DNA of 64,000 nt from Dipylidium caninum (GCA_017562135.1 QEYB01000766.1:124001-188000), one strand, 5' to 3'; positions 11,886 to 24,700 are shown, counted from the stretch's first letter. Numbers and translations: made by a program. The notes: generated by a model from the sequence alone, not told the origin.

Positions 11886-14800
11886 ATGTCTGGGCGTAGT
11901 TCACCTCAATCTGTTTCGATTAACGAATATGAGAACTGTTCCAGGAAATATATAAACATTTCCCCTTCGCGTAAAATTAAGATCGCCGTTGTCGATAGTC
12001 ACAACGAGGTAACCTAATTCTCTACATTAAACAGCGTTTACAGGTTCTTACGTTTATATATCGTTCCATTGGAGCTAAAAAGATCCCATATGATGGCCTC
12101 AAGTTGGTTCATGTTGATTCGCATCCTGACTTGTGTATCCCCAACATACCTTCTTCCGCAATACTTTCCCAGCCATACGAAATATTGAGGTTGGTGTGTA
12201 TACGGCTTACGGAGAAGTTAGACAATTAGATATCGAAAACTGGATTCTCCCTGCAATTTTTGCACAACACATTGATCATATCATCTGGTTGCATCCCCCA
12301 TGGTCAAAGCAGTTGACTAACAGGCGTCCCACACGCTATTTCATTGGACGTTGTAAATCTTCTGAGCATCTGGCGTGAGTATTGCTGCGAGTTTTTGTTC
12401 TAGTTATATAACTTGGTTTTCCGTTGACCAGATTTCTTTTGCTATTCAATGGTACGATTTACTTCGCAAAAATGGTTAAAACCACAATGTGGATATTTTA
12501 GTGTGAACATCCCCGAGCCATATTTCTACAATGAAGGCAATTATGCTCATCGAGGCGATATTGAGTCGCCCGTTCCATTTACCCTTACTGTGGCCGTCAT
12601 ACACGAGACCAACACTACTTGCAACGTTTGCACCGACATTACCAGCGAGCTTATCAACAAGACCTTTATTTTAGACATCGATTTGGACGCCTTTTCGACT
12701 AAAGATCCTTTTTGCGACTTCTACACTGCTGATCAGGTAACACTTCGCAGTTTGCTCCATATTAATAAGACGGAAAATTTAAGTAAAACTTAGCCTATAA
12801 TTACCAGCTCTATAGGTTTATTTTATTGCTTGCTGTGTTGTTAAACGTTCTATAGCGGTGTTGATTAGGTTTCATAAATTTTAGTCCAATACTCAATTGC
12901 ACTTTACTTTCTTCACCTAAGATGCAACGCAAAGTTATATTTTTTCAAATGTATATATTCTCAAATGTATATATTCTCAGTACGGAATACTTATCGGGTG
13001 CTGGTGCCAACCAATGTTTTTTCCCCCGTTTGAGTTTTATTGTTATTACCGTAGCAGTTCTTTGGAATTGAGTAAACCTAGCCAATACTAAAAGTTTACA
13101 TGGGGAGGTAAGGGTATGTGATTAGTTTTTTGTTAAAATGACGATAACTGTTGTAGAGAAAAAGTGAAGGTCCATGCTTTTTAGATACTATAATTTGTTT
13201 TCGCTTGAAGAAGGTTAACTCCCATTGCACCAACCATGTAAAATTTATTGTCGAGGATGCATATTTTGACTTTAGTTAAAATCGATTCATCACCGAATGT
13301 TTGAACCGAAATAGTTATCTGCCACTGATTTTTATATGCCTAACACACTTGAACAGTTTGCATTGATAGACAAGCTTTTCACGCCGCCACGTCCCCCGCA
13401 ACTCCGTTTTCCCCCCCAGTGTTGGTGGTGTAGACGCCTCGACGCCGGCTTCGGTGGATGCTGGTTTGGTATTCGAAAGCGCCAGCCTTGCTGCTAAGGT
13501 GGTATGTGAGGCGCATAGAACCAACCTCGCTAAATTGCTGCGTTGTATGCGCACACTAGCTGCAGGGGTGCCAGTGGTGGATGCCGTGAAGGAATCTAGT
13601 ACGGAGGTGTTGGAGTGCGATCCTCATGAAGTCCTCGCACTTACCACTCTCCTTCTTTCTCTGAAACCGGACGTATTTTCGTCGCGTGTGTATGCTGCCA
13701 TCCACACTTCACATGGGGCTGCTCTTTCTCTGGTCCAACAGCTTGCCGGTACCATTTTGACACCACGCGTCAAATACATGTTTTGCGTTACACTTAATAT
13801 TAAATAATTAATGAAGTTGAGAAGTATATATAGTGATCTAAATAATGACTCACATATATTCTGAGATTGTTAACAATAGGAAACCACTAACACTTGACTA
13901 TTGTGTCCCTTATAATAGCGCTCTAGCAGACAACGAAATACTGACGATAATAAATGTGTAAAAGACTTTGTACATCTCATGTATTCGTTGATGAAATTGT
14001 AAGCTAAACAATTATTAATGTATTTTGCTTAATAAATGAAATGTTGAGAAATTATTAGGTGTTATGAGCAGAGCTTACAGCGATTGAGGTTGACTTGATC
14101 ATTCATACTCATTGAAATTTCACTTTTGGAGAAATAAATTTTCAGACACAAATGGTTTGCTGCTCAATAAGAAATCCTGGAATTTTATGCCTTGACGTAA
14201 TTCTAAGGTCGAGCAAGTCGGGAGTATCCTTGCTTGTATAAAAACTGATGTGTTGGTGTAGGCGTCACCGATGATGCCTGATATTCTTGAGAAATGTAGT
14301 CTCCAAAAGTTGTTCGGCCTACTTATCTTCTTTCGTACAGATACTTTCCCTTTCCCAACAGTTTGTCGCCATGCCCGCAGAGCACTCTCCGACTTTTACG
14401 CCCTTGTTTGTCGTTTTTTATTTGTGCTTACAACAAGGCCACTTTGGGGATTGCGCGCATTGCGATGTTATCCACTTTCAATATTTTTTGTTAGTCACTT
14501 TCTGTGCCTTAAGTAGATGTCTTTTGTGACTGCCTTAGAGATGCCAGAAATTGACGAGATTGGCCAGTTACGGTTATCTCGCTGTAGTCTATCGCCACAG
14601 AACAGCAGTCCTGAGCCACCAAAAGAAAAGCAACAACGTGTGGATGAAGAAGGGAAAGAAGAAGTAGAAGAAGGCGACACAGAGGATATGGCAATGATGG
14701 TTCACCTCCACGATTTGTGGAAGAGTTTAGCAGATCGGGAGAATTACCCTCTACCTCATCACGTAAGAACTCCTCGCCTCAACTAATAGTGAGAGGTCTC

Positions 14801-16026
14801 CTGATCTAATCAAATTGCTGTGATAGGTCTCTACGAAGGAGGAACAGGAAGAGTTGATGTGGGGACTGGAAAGTCTCTTAAACCGTCTCCACAATCCCTG
14901 TCTCATTACAGTGGCTCGATCCGTGGGCGACAACTACACGCCTGCGGAGCAAATCTCTGACTTGCAGGTCATGCTCTTCGAGTCGCTGAAGCGCATTTAT
15001 GGAGTGGAACTGTTTTCTGTCGTGTTGGACTACGATGGGTAAGACTTTCTCCTTAGAGTGCGTTAAAATTCACGGTTAAAAGACAATTGGTCGACTGAGG
15101 TAATTGCTTCTCATCTGAGGGCGTTACTTCATGTCAATAAGTGTTGAAGACTTTCATTTACTAAATATCGTGGTAAGGGGGATTAATATGAAGAAGCCTA
15201 AAAATATGGCTGGTGATTCGGTTTCAAATCATTATACCGTTCATAAGTTATTAATTTTGCTGTCCAATATTTTTCTTCAATAAGTTGGCGTTAACTGGCC
15301 TATTACAATATCATTCGACTGTGGAATCTGGTTTAGTCATAATACCTTCTTCTTTCTAACATCATCGAAATGCAACTTAATAAGGTTGTCTTCTTGGTAT
15401 AAACGCAAATTTCCGAAGGTGAAAACATTTCTCCCTCCTCGCTGAGGCTCAAAAGGGGTTAGTGTAGAGACAGTTTCGTTGTCTGGTAAATACGGCTACT
15501 CTTAATTAATTGCAAATGACATTTAACGTTCTTCACATTAATAAACTGTCTGGAGCGTATGAAAGCCGAGGACTGAATCGCCTTGGTTGTCACAAACTCG
15601 TCTATGTTTACGTTGAGCTTAAAATGTAAACCTCTGGAATCCCAATTGTTTCATTACGTAGAGTTTTGAAAGCCCTCGAAGGAAGTCCTGTTGGTGGTCT
15701 AGTTAACGCGTGTGAAGACCCTCATGTTTATTGTGTAAAGCTTTTCCAGCGATGCGATATTATAGTTTTGTATTCTATTGCCTCCTATGTTACACGCCAA
15801 CCTTTTTTTTCTCGATGGGTCGTCCACCATGCCTATTTGCACTGAAGATATTCTGCCCCTCTTCTGTCCCGCCCACAGAGCCACGGAGGATGCTGCGACA
15901 GTGCGGTCGATGGGGTTTGAGGTAGCAGAGGTGCGAGGCGAGACGCCAGCCGCTCCCTTGCTGAGCTTCGTCGAGAGGCACATACACTGTGAGCCGTCAG
16001 AGTGCGACACCCGAGACATTGCGTAG
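11886..16026 (+). CDS. UPF0489 protein, C5orf22 homolog
   Basis: Conserved animal protein of unknown function. Exons: 11886-12008, 12044-12189, 12222-12374, 12404-12451, 12502-12782, 14362-14412, 14539-14762, 14827-15038 and 15879-16026. All phases match, giving 461 residues (human about 442); with the extra exon at 13434-13748 it becomes 566. Landmarks matching the family are VVDSHNEV, HVDSHPDL, DIENWILPA, IIWLHPPW, FILDIDLDAF and LITVARSV. The DSHPDL and DIDLD acidic motifs resemble metal sites of the arginase/deacetylase fold; that link is inference. Introns 1 to 4 are only 35, 32, 29 and 50 nt. The short exons 12404-12451 and 14362-14412 and the last exon rest on phase and weak similarity; the rest is secure. 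Confidence 0.92.
12945..12976. repeat. two tandem copies of a 16-mer
   Basis: The unit tcaaatgtatatattc is repeated exactly, head to tail, inside the large intron of the C5orf22 homolog. Confidence 0.85.
13434..13748 (+). CDS. extra phase-neutral exon in the C5orf22 homolog (candidate)
   Basis: An open frame (13365-13807) in the large intron of the C5orf22 homolog, on the same strand. An acceptor at 13433 and a donor GCCG|gtacc after 13748 bound 315 nt, exactly 105 codons. It enters in phase 1 and leaves in phase 1, so the gene reads through whether it is used or skipped. The translation has ordinary composition (for example LTTLLLSLKPDVFSSRVYAA) and looks helical. The human protein has nothing comparable here. 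It could be an alternative or lineage-specific exon, or part of another gene; an earlier, stronger-looking acceptor (CCCCCAG ending at 13419) would bring in a stop. Confidence 0.5.
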
Positions 16027-16380
16027 ACAACTCACTCCCTCTATTTTGGCATCGTGAATTTGCTGAAATTGGCAATTTAATGATTTTGGTATCCTCCCTT
16101 ACCCTATGCGAAGATGACTGTGGATTTATCCAATGTTTACTTGTCACTGCGTTGGATTGGTTATGAAAAGGGTGCTCAGGGTTGGGTTGCACTTCTGATT
16201 TGATCTGATGGTCAATTCTGGGGACATACTGATGAAGGGGAGTATGAGTGCAAGGGAATTGAAGTGTATTGGCGAAACAATTGAGTCGCGTAGGTGAACT
16301 AGGAGGGATTATTAGGTGAGCAATGAAGCAGACGGACGAGAGGTCATAATTTGTAGTGCAGGTTAGTAAATATGAAGACG
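16027..16380. other. tail-to-tail spacer
   Basis: About 350 bases between the stop of the C5orf22 homolog and the stop of the minus-strand gene beginning at 16381. It should hold both 3' UTR ends. I see no canonical AATAAA in either direction. Confidence 0.5.
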
Positions 16381-17029
16381 TTATGAAATCATGCGATTCA
16401 CAGCAAAAAACCGGCGAATAGGGCAGGTAAAATATTTGGCATGATCTGGAGTTAAGTGTAAGTGCCGAGTTGACTCCTCCACTTTCGGCTCCTCGTAAAC
16501 GAACATTGTCTCGAGTGCAGTGTCCTGCGAGATTTACACGTAGTTGACCAGCAAGTTAACGGAACTTACGTAACTCTGACCACTTGGTGAGGCTTCGAAG
16601 TTGCTTACACGAGAAGTCCTTTGAGTGGTGGTGGTAGCATTCACCATGAAGTCTGCACGATAGAGTGGAAATGTGGATGGCTAAATTCCACTCAGGCATC
16701 TCCTCACTTGCGGCAACATCATCCGCCTTTTTCTCAAGACTTCCGAGTGCAGACGCATCACAACAAATTGGTGGACGTATTTTTCCATTGTTTGTTGCCA
16801 ACCGATAGGACAAAGTCTGGTACGGAATATGAAATTTCTAAGGTTATGGGTAATGGCAATATTGGCAGCTACTCTATTGTATGCATGAAATGACAACATA
16901 TCCACTATTAACCAGTGTTCGCACATACACCTCGTGGAGTGCCTTTGTGGTTTTATTAGTGCAAACATAATCTGGTGTAGGGTTCAGGCCTTGACATGCG
17001 TACGGAATAGGAATGTCACCAAATCGAGG
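16381..17029 (-). CDS. unidentified gene, four 3' exons
   Basis: Four consecutive minus-strand exons, each a whole number of codons: 17029-16913 (39 codons), 16837-16718 (40), 16680-16570 (37) and 16524-16381 (47 plus stop). Donors and acceptors fit GT...AG, and the last two introns are 37 and 45 nt. The coding text begins PRFGDIPIPYACQGL, later has KFHIPYQTLSYRL and YRADFMV, and ends RRFFAVNRMIS. No signal peptide, membrane segment or known domain is visible. The exon before 17029 was not found, so the N-terminus is missing. For the 37-nt intron a second donor (27 nt) also exists but breaks phase with the upstream exons. I do not recognise the family. Confidence 0.6.
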
Positions 17030-17545
17030 CTGAGGTGCTTACACGGTTATCTCCAAGTATGTATTCAAATGAATATATGCTTTTGCGGGGGCACCACAAA
17101 GTGAGCTGAATGTCTTATTTCTCAACACATCGTTTGGAACTGCAGTTCATTCCAACTCCAAATAGATTATAGTGGCACTGGTGGGTTTCTTCACAAACAC
17201 CTAAGATGGAAATTAAACGTTCCCTAGTCGACATGAAACGGTGGCGTATATAAATGCCAGTGAATCGGCTCTCCATGTTAGTCAGTGTCGTTACGATAAA
17301 ATCTTGTCAACTCTACGAAATTCTTACAATATGATGACATGAACAATTGATCTCAAGGGATAGTTGAATGGTATGCACACGGTAGAAGCTAAGAACGATT
17401 AATGGCGGGGACGCAATAAATTATGCATGCTTTGTTTGGAAGCTAATATAGGCATTGTTTGTTTAAATATAGTGATCAGGTATGCTAAAATCAAACTGCG
17501 CGTTTTGCTTCTTTTGTTTATGGTGTGCGAGGGCTTTGCAGCTCT
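17030..17545. other. divergent spacer upstream of ATAD5
   Basis: Contains the unresolved 5' part of the minus-strand gene and the region in front of the ATAD5 start. A pyrimidine-rich stretch ends in TTTGCAG at 17541, four bases before the ATG at 17546, which looks like a splice or trans-splice acceptor. No core promoter element can be named. Confidence 0.45.
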
Positions 17546-18070
17546 ATGTCGTCTAGTAAGGAGCCCAAAGTGCTTCTCGCAGCACGCAACATGGATTTTG
17601 CGGAGTTTGTTGCCTACCTAAAGGAGAATAAAGATGCATTCAGCGATGCAAGAGCATCCCCGCCACATGCAACAGGGAAAAAACGTCAATCTATGGGAAA
17701 GAATAAACAGACAGCGGATAGTTGTGGCCTTCTGAAATCGAAAAAACAGAAGATCCATACAGAGGAAGGGAACTCTACGCTGGACTCTTTTGTTGTAAAA
17801 TTTCCATCGCCGAAGCCTTCTGTGGTGAATAATTCTCATGACACCGAGGAGAGTGCCTCAGTGAACACGGACACTCCGGCGAGTTCCGCGAATTCTTCCT
17901 CTATGTCTTTAAAGGTACCAGAGGTAACGTGTTCAAGGGTGAAATGTGAAGGGAATATCTTTCGTGAGAAGTCGTCAATATCTAGTTGTAATTATGAAGA
18001 GCAAATTGAAATTGATCTTACTCGTTCAGATTCCATCTCTTCCACTTTATCATCAAGTGGAAATAACTGA
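17546..18070 (+). CDS. candidate N-terminal exon of the ATAD5 homolog
   Basis: Open frame starting MSSSKEPKVLL right after a strong acceptor-like TTTGCAG. It is low-complexity and Ser/Lys-rich, with two features of ATAD5 N-termini: a PIP-box-like NSTLDSFVVKF and an acidic, SUMO-interaction-like QIEIDLTRSDS. The segment FAEFVAYLKENKD also recalls the human EEFLKSHKENK stretch. The frame stops at 18070, with a possible donor (TCAA|gtggaa) just before. I could not bridge from here to the next exon at 21768 by phase, so exons may be missing between, or this may be a separate small gene. Confidence 0.5.
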   Translation: MSSSKEPKVLLAARNMDFAEFVAYLKENKDAFSDARASPPHATGKKRQSMGKNKQTADSCGLLKSKKQKIHTEEGNSTLDSFVVKFPSPKPSVVNNSHDTEESASVNTDTPASSANSSSMSLKVPEVTCSRVKCEGNIFREKSSISSCNYEEQIEIDLTRSDSISSTLSSSGNN

Positions 18071-21000
18071 TGTAAACATTGGTGCTCTTTTGAAGTGTAT
18101 ATATGTCTTTTTGTAAACGTTTTATCCTTGTGATAATTGTAATGACTTCTTTTGTATATAGTAACCACCACTGTTTTTGTGAAAGCTCACTGCCTTTTCC
18201 CTTTCATTGAATCTCTTGTACATGCATCAACCTTTCTTCAAGCTGTTTTTCCTACCATTATGCAGCCAAAGGGGGTTGCTTCTTTTAAATTTATCAAAAA
18301 AATGAAATTCATCTGCACTGTGTTAATGAATCGTCTGAGCACTTAAAACTACCTTTTATCCTTCGTGATGTGTTTGGCCTTCCATTACTGTTGCCCAGGT
18401 TCAAGCTTATTCGGAAACACTATATTGTATTAGTGGGGCAATTGATAGAATTCACTTCTATTTTTTGCTAGTGCCAGCAAGAATCTGACTTCTATCAAGC
18501 ACCATTTGACATAGGGAAATATGTATTATTTGTGCATGTATGAATCATTGGCGACTTGCTGACGATGTTTGCACATTACTGTGCTCAATAAGTCTCTTTC
18601 AAATATTAGACTTAAATTCTCTGGGATAATTGTTTTTTTTTACTTCTCTATTATTAACAAGGATTTGCTCTGAAGCGGTGAGCAAATAAACTGCCGTTGC
18701 CACAGCAGACGACCAGACGTGTATACGCTCTTGTTTTCTGCTGTGTTCCTCTGCAGGAAATTTTAACCGGTTCGATTGAATCCACTTTCCGCTCTACGAA
18801 CCGAGGTTGATTAAAAGCAGCAATGAAGAAGAGGTTAAAAATGCTGCCTGGTAGTTTATCACCTGTCTCTACGCGAGTTGACTTCGCAACTTTTCCTCTT
18901 ATTCCTTTCATTGACATCCATGTTAATGGCAGACCGCCTTTCGTGATGGCGATAGCCTAAAACGATACAACAGGGAGCCCTACTTATCACAGTAAGTTTT
19001 CAACAGCACAAGAAGGAAGCAGAAAGCCGTGTGTGGTTATAAGTGGGAGAGAAATAAACAAAATACGTCTTGAAAACCTTCCAGAGGATGAAAGAAAAAG
19101 AGTAGTACGAAGAGAGGATTTTAACCAGAATTTTACCTCTGAGCGGTGTGTCGAGAAGTTTGTTGTTATTGGTGAACAAACGCATGAGAGGTGAGTAAGT
19201 CAAGGAGACGAAGGCGCTAAGACTAGGCGGTGATGTGCGGGATCAAAGAGATCACCTGCATTTAGGTACATGGATGCATCTGCTTTTTATCGTTATGCTA
19301 GAATGAGGAGAGGACTCACGTGGCAAAGTGGAAGAGGAGCAGGTGAGTTACACTGAGACTTGTAAAGTACCTAAAAGTGGTTAATATAGTTTTTGAGAAG
19401 GGATGTTTGTCGAAGTATATTGCAAACTTTTATTCAGTGCTGCCTCCTCACTTATTGTCTCTGCAACACGTACTTGACAGAATGGTTTGCCAAGTTGGGG
19501 AATATCGAAAAAGAACTAGATAGGTGGGCGAGTTTTTGCCCATGTAATAAACTCATGGTAAGATGGGGTGTTTCGATGAGAGGTATCATCTAATGAGAAT
19601 CTTGATACAAAGAGGGACAAATAAGTCAATAAGAGGATTGCATACCAATCTTTCCTCTTCCTCGAGTTGTTTTTGATTCGATTAAATAAGCCTCCATGAC
19701 CAAACTAAATGCCATTCCAAATTAATGGAAAATACCAACAAATTAAGGGGGAACTGCGGGCTACTGCCTTACATTCGTGTTTCTTCGAGGATTAGTAAGA
19801 TTGGTGGAGATAGCATTTTTTTCACATACTCCATCCATACGGAGTAACAAACTCTGCGAGTAGGTTGGTTGGTGGTCAGTAGAGATTATCATCAAAGATC
19901 TACAATTCCAGGTTCCTGAGCATCGTCCTAGGCTGATCACTCCAATGGTTTGCTACTTAAGTCGACCCTAAGGAGCTATCGAAGAGGACTTTAGTCGTGC
20001 GACGCGACAACCATTACTTTCATCAATCGTACTCACCGCTGCCATGGATGTAGTAACATGAGCCAAAGCAGAACGGGGTTTAACGTTCCATACCTTCTTT
20101 GAAGTAGCACCGATGCAGCGATCTGATCAATTTGGTTTTCCCGTTTAAAGTCGACTGTTGATGAAGCGGTCAAAGAGGCACTGAATTAACAAAAATCATT
20201 CACAAAATATTTAGTTCACGGAACAGCTCACATAATCAAATGGCTGTTTGAGTATGTAAGGCATTATTTTGGGCGAATTCACTTGAAATATGAGTACGCT
20301 TTGTACTTTGTGGGGAGTTCAGAAGAAATGCGACTTTCCTCATGGGAAATTGCCATCCGTCAACTGATTATTATATTTTGGAAACCAAGGAAATTGAAAT
20401 CAGTTAACACTGCAAATGTATATTGCTATTTTTAGCCTAACTTCGAGAAAAGGGTGTCGCAATCTTGTGGAAGTTGATGTTAAATTGTGAGTAAATTTCC
20501 AATTAGGGGAACAGTTCCTTAAAAATTAGTTTTGCTGAAGAATTGCTCTCCTGTGCCAGTAGGTTTTGACACTTACCACCGTTAATACTTGAGGAATTGG
20601 TCGAGGAAGTCACTACTTGTCAGAGTTGTATTAAACCTGCCGTAAACGGGAGAGGCACCCAATGAAAAGAAAGATGGGGCGCGTTCTTTCGCTTACGTCC
20701 GTACGAGGGGCGATTTTTACGCCTGGACTGAAGATACGGAGGTGAAAGGGACACTTCCCCACAGTCGCCCTGCCCCCTGCCTGTTTTATTGTGGCAGCCA
20801 TGCTCGCACACAAGTGTAACTGCAGGAGCGACCGCGTTTTGCATCGAGATGCCTACGAGGCATCAGTAAACCGTCATTTCGGGAGGGTGCAGCACTTCGA
20901 CCCCAGTTTAGGCAGACCTCAAATGATTCTTCGAGGCTTTATTATGCATGATTGGCGCTTTCGCCTGTCCTACTTGTCTGTCTCCTTGTTCTGATGTTTG

Positions 21001-21767
21001 CGGCAATCAGAACCATATTGCAACCGAGGGTACGACAAATGCGATTTTTTCTAACGCTTCCAATCGCTTCATATAGTCCGGCTGAGTGCGCAAATAATCG
21101 GTCAAATGAAGAAACTGTTTTTTTTTAATTTAGGCAGACTCCAAGTTTTTGGAAGGCAAAACAATTTTATATCCGTGGTCAGGAAAAACAGGAAAAACGA
21201 TGGCTACTTCTTCCACACATTCAAGTTAGTATTTTCTCCCATATCAATCCATGTTTTCCTAGTCGTGTTTCAAGGTACAGGACTGGAGGTGTAGAAATAG
21301 GGGTTGGAGGAGCGCTTATAACTCAACTAAAATACGCGGGACAGCGTTGTCCAACGTCTACATGTGGTGCATTTGTCAGCACTTAAATAAGGAAAATGGC
21401 ACGGGAGGCTGGCGTGTTTCGAGCATCTTAGCATAATTGGGGAAAAATAATTGACTCCTAAGCAAATCCCGCACAATTAGGGATTTTTTGATTTAGAAAA
21501 GGAGTGAAGGCTGCATAACCTGTCAGACAGACAGAAGACACTCATTCCAGATCACTGGCCCCATGAAAGGCTTCTTTGAAGTGGTAGCTTTCATAATGAA
21601 TTGATAATTTGAGAAGTTAATATGTCTTTACAATCAGACCTTAAATCGGTATATGTCTCTATCTTACTCTATGTAACAATATGGGGGTGACCTCTTTTTG
21701 TTTTAACTTTTGATATCCTGACCCTAATTAATTTTATAAAATATGCTAATCTCATCCTTAATCCCAG
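18071..21767. other. probable ATAD5 intron(s); GC-richer island inside
   Basis: About 3.7 kb without a convincing exon. It is AT-rich apart from an island at about 20640-20990 that is richer in GC and open in several frames on both strands; none resembles a family I know. Could hold missed ATAD5 exons or an old insertion. Confidence 0.45.
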
Positions 21768-24700
21768 TTCCGATTTTGATTGGACTAGGCCGACGCGAAA
21801 TTTGTTTGGTGAGTGTGGCTGGCAATTTGGTGTGCGCTCTTCTGTTACGTCGTATGGATCTCACTGAGATGGTTACTTCCACAAGAGCTACGAAGCAGGC
21901 CACCTCGCATGGTGCGGATCCTATAGCCAGGCTGATTCCGAGAAAACGCTTGTCTTCCACGGTTGACAGACTCGTCATGAGTGGCGCAAGTGCATATGAA
22001 TCAAAAAGACGGAGAATTCCACTCGCGCAGAACTCGAAGGATCCGTCAATTATTCGGGAGACTTCTAGATTTCCCCTCAAGTCGGTTGAGGAGTCCCTCC
22101 AGACTTCTGGATGTGATAGTGAATCGGGCGGAGAGCATCACATTTCGGGATATTCTCTTCGACCGGAATATCTTCATACGCGGACATTTGAGGAGAGAAG
22201 AGCCGACAATGATGTTATGCAACAGGGTGATGCATGTGGTAAGTTCTAAGTTGCCATCATTTTATTGTTGTCCTTAGAAACTCGTGAGGGTGAAGGAGAA
22301 ATGTGGACTGAGAGGTATTCGCCTACGTGTTTGTCAGAAATGGTATTGTGTTCCGATGGACTGTCCACTCTGGTGACCTGGCTGACGTCGTGGGACTCAA
22401 AATCGAGGACTGCTCGTAGAGAAGGAGGTTTTCTTGCTTTGAATAATTCACTGATGTTGTAGGCGCTAATAATATTTCCTCACAAAAACTGCACAACGTC
22501 TCAAGTGATAATTGTGTTGATTTTTCGCTCAACATGGATAGCCAAGGTTCAATAATGTCGGAGTCCCCAAACTCCTGGCGTCATTCTGCATATCTCATCT
22601 TCGGGCCTTCAGGTTGCGGGAAAACTTCCCTGGTCTACGCCCTCGCTTCACAATATGGTTTTAAAGTATTTAGTCTGCTTTTATTTGGCTTAGATATTTT
22701 TTGTGTTAACAGCTTTTTCTCCTCAGGTATTTGAACTTAACCCTTCATCTTGTCGTTCTGGAAAGCAAGTAACCTCATTATGTTCCCCAGTCATGATTTC
22801 CCAACATGTCTGCACGGATTCACTAACTCCATCTTCGAGAGTCTTGAAGTCGAAGAAAGGTTTGCTTAAATGGCTTCGAGTTTGGGATTTTTCAGTTTTT
22901 CTCGTTTTTTATTTCCGTCTTCCAATCAGTATCCAAGGCTAGAGTGACTAAATCTCGTCCGTCTCAGGAATCAAAACTCACATCTTATTTCCTACCCAAA
23001 AGATCATCATTGGCCGCTGCTCCTCGATCAAAACCTCCCAAAAGCTTTACTTCAGGTAGTTTCTGAAATAGTATGCTACAGTTTTTTCATTGAGTTTTTT
23101 AGATATTGAGTATCTTTCCTTGTAGAGATAGAAGGACTTAAACTTAGTAACAAATCGCTGATTCTGTTCGATGAAGTCGATGTCCTTTTTGACACGGATC
23201 GTGGTTTTTGGCAAGCAGTCGGAAAACTTCTTCAGATGGGTCGACGACCCATCATCCTAACAGCATCCGACTCCTCGGTCCTTAACCGAATTCCGATCCG
23301 CTTTCAGATTTGTACTCTTTTGCCTCTTGCATCATCGGTGGGTTTTTTTCTGTAGTTCTTTTAATATTCATGCTGATAAATGAGAAATTTTCAATTTTTA
23401 TAGATTATGGTTAGACCTATTCTACAACGCATTTGTGATTCTCGGGGTCTTGTTTTGACTGATTCACTAATGTCAGCAGTGACTCGTCATGATAATTGGA
23501 ACCATAGTTGTGATACACCCTATCGGTTACCCTCTACTGCTCGTGAGTTAGTTGACCGTCATGAGTTTTCAAATATTCGCCAGTCCATTGTGCGTCTGCA
23601 ATGGATCACTGGGTCAGGCGATCAACAATTTTATGAAGTAAGTTATCTTATAAAACGGGTTTTTTGAGCATACGCGGATTAATTGTTATGGGCTTGCTTC
23701 CTCCATCCTAGGAAAGCACCGAGTCAAGCTGCTATGACCTTCTTGGAACCTTTGAAAATCGATTTTGTAGTCTGTTTAGTCTCTCCTTTGCTGGTTCCCG
23801 AGTTCCTTCCAAGAATCTCGCGAAACCAATAGGGGACGAATTTACGAATGTTTTTGCCCTTGATAATGAAGAGGAAATTTTTTCAATCTCGGATGAGAAA
23901 ACAAAACAGGAGGTAAAATCTTCTCATAGTTTTATGATAGTATACATTCGTACGGAAGGGGGAAGGGGGGATCTCATTCCGATGTATTTTGGTGCTATTA
24001 ACAACGCAAAGTTCGGCGAAATAACGGCACTTTTTTAAGGCAGGGTATTAATTTTAGTCATGAGTACACGCATTCATTTTTACCGTTTTTACTTTTTTCA
24101 CAAGTATCAAAGTTAAAAGTTTTAAATCACACCTCATCCTCAGAACACACAAGGTGTAATATTTGCCATATCTTTGTCTGCTACTAGGAAAGCTGCGAAA
24201 CCGTAAGAGTTCCATTGCATCAGTATCAGAAGCTGTCAGCAGACATATTGTCAGAGCTTTGTCGTGCCACCCAGATGCAGTGTCTTTTGGATATCTGTTT
24301 CACAATTATTGGTCAAAATGAGATCTCTCTGGGAATTGAGTCATTAATTCTCGGTACTGAATCTTCCTTAAACCTCTTCGATGTTATTGGATGCATTTGC
24401 TCATCACCGCTCTCCGGCGTCGACTCGGTAGGCATCAGCGGTGCCTTCTTTTGTGAAGAAGAATGGCGACGACTCATTCATTCTACCTTCTCCCGAAGTC
24501 TAGCGCAATTGGAGAACAAACTGCACGCTATCCCGGCAGAATTGGATTGCAGCACTCCCAGTGGATTTTTTATCAATGGTCCTGCTGGACAATCTTCTTC
24601 GTGAGTTACCTCCTTGTGGTGTCTTATCCGCCGGAAACTGATAATCTTACGGGTTTGGGCTATTTTTTAGTACATCGACTTTTGACAAAGCAGCGGGTAC

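Noticed and set aside
16681..16707. 27-nt intron in the unidentified minus gene
   Set aside because: The donor looks good, but using it forces a frame that does not match the upstream exon; the 37-nt version keeps every exon in phase 0.
22776..22797. 22-nt intron in ATAD5 after SGKQ
   Set aside because: Reading through gives MISQHV, which aligns with human ATQSHQV, and keeps phase with the next exon; the splice would create a stop.
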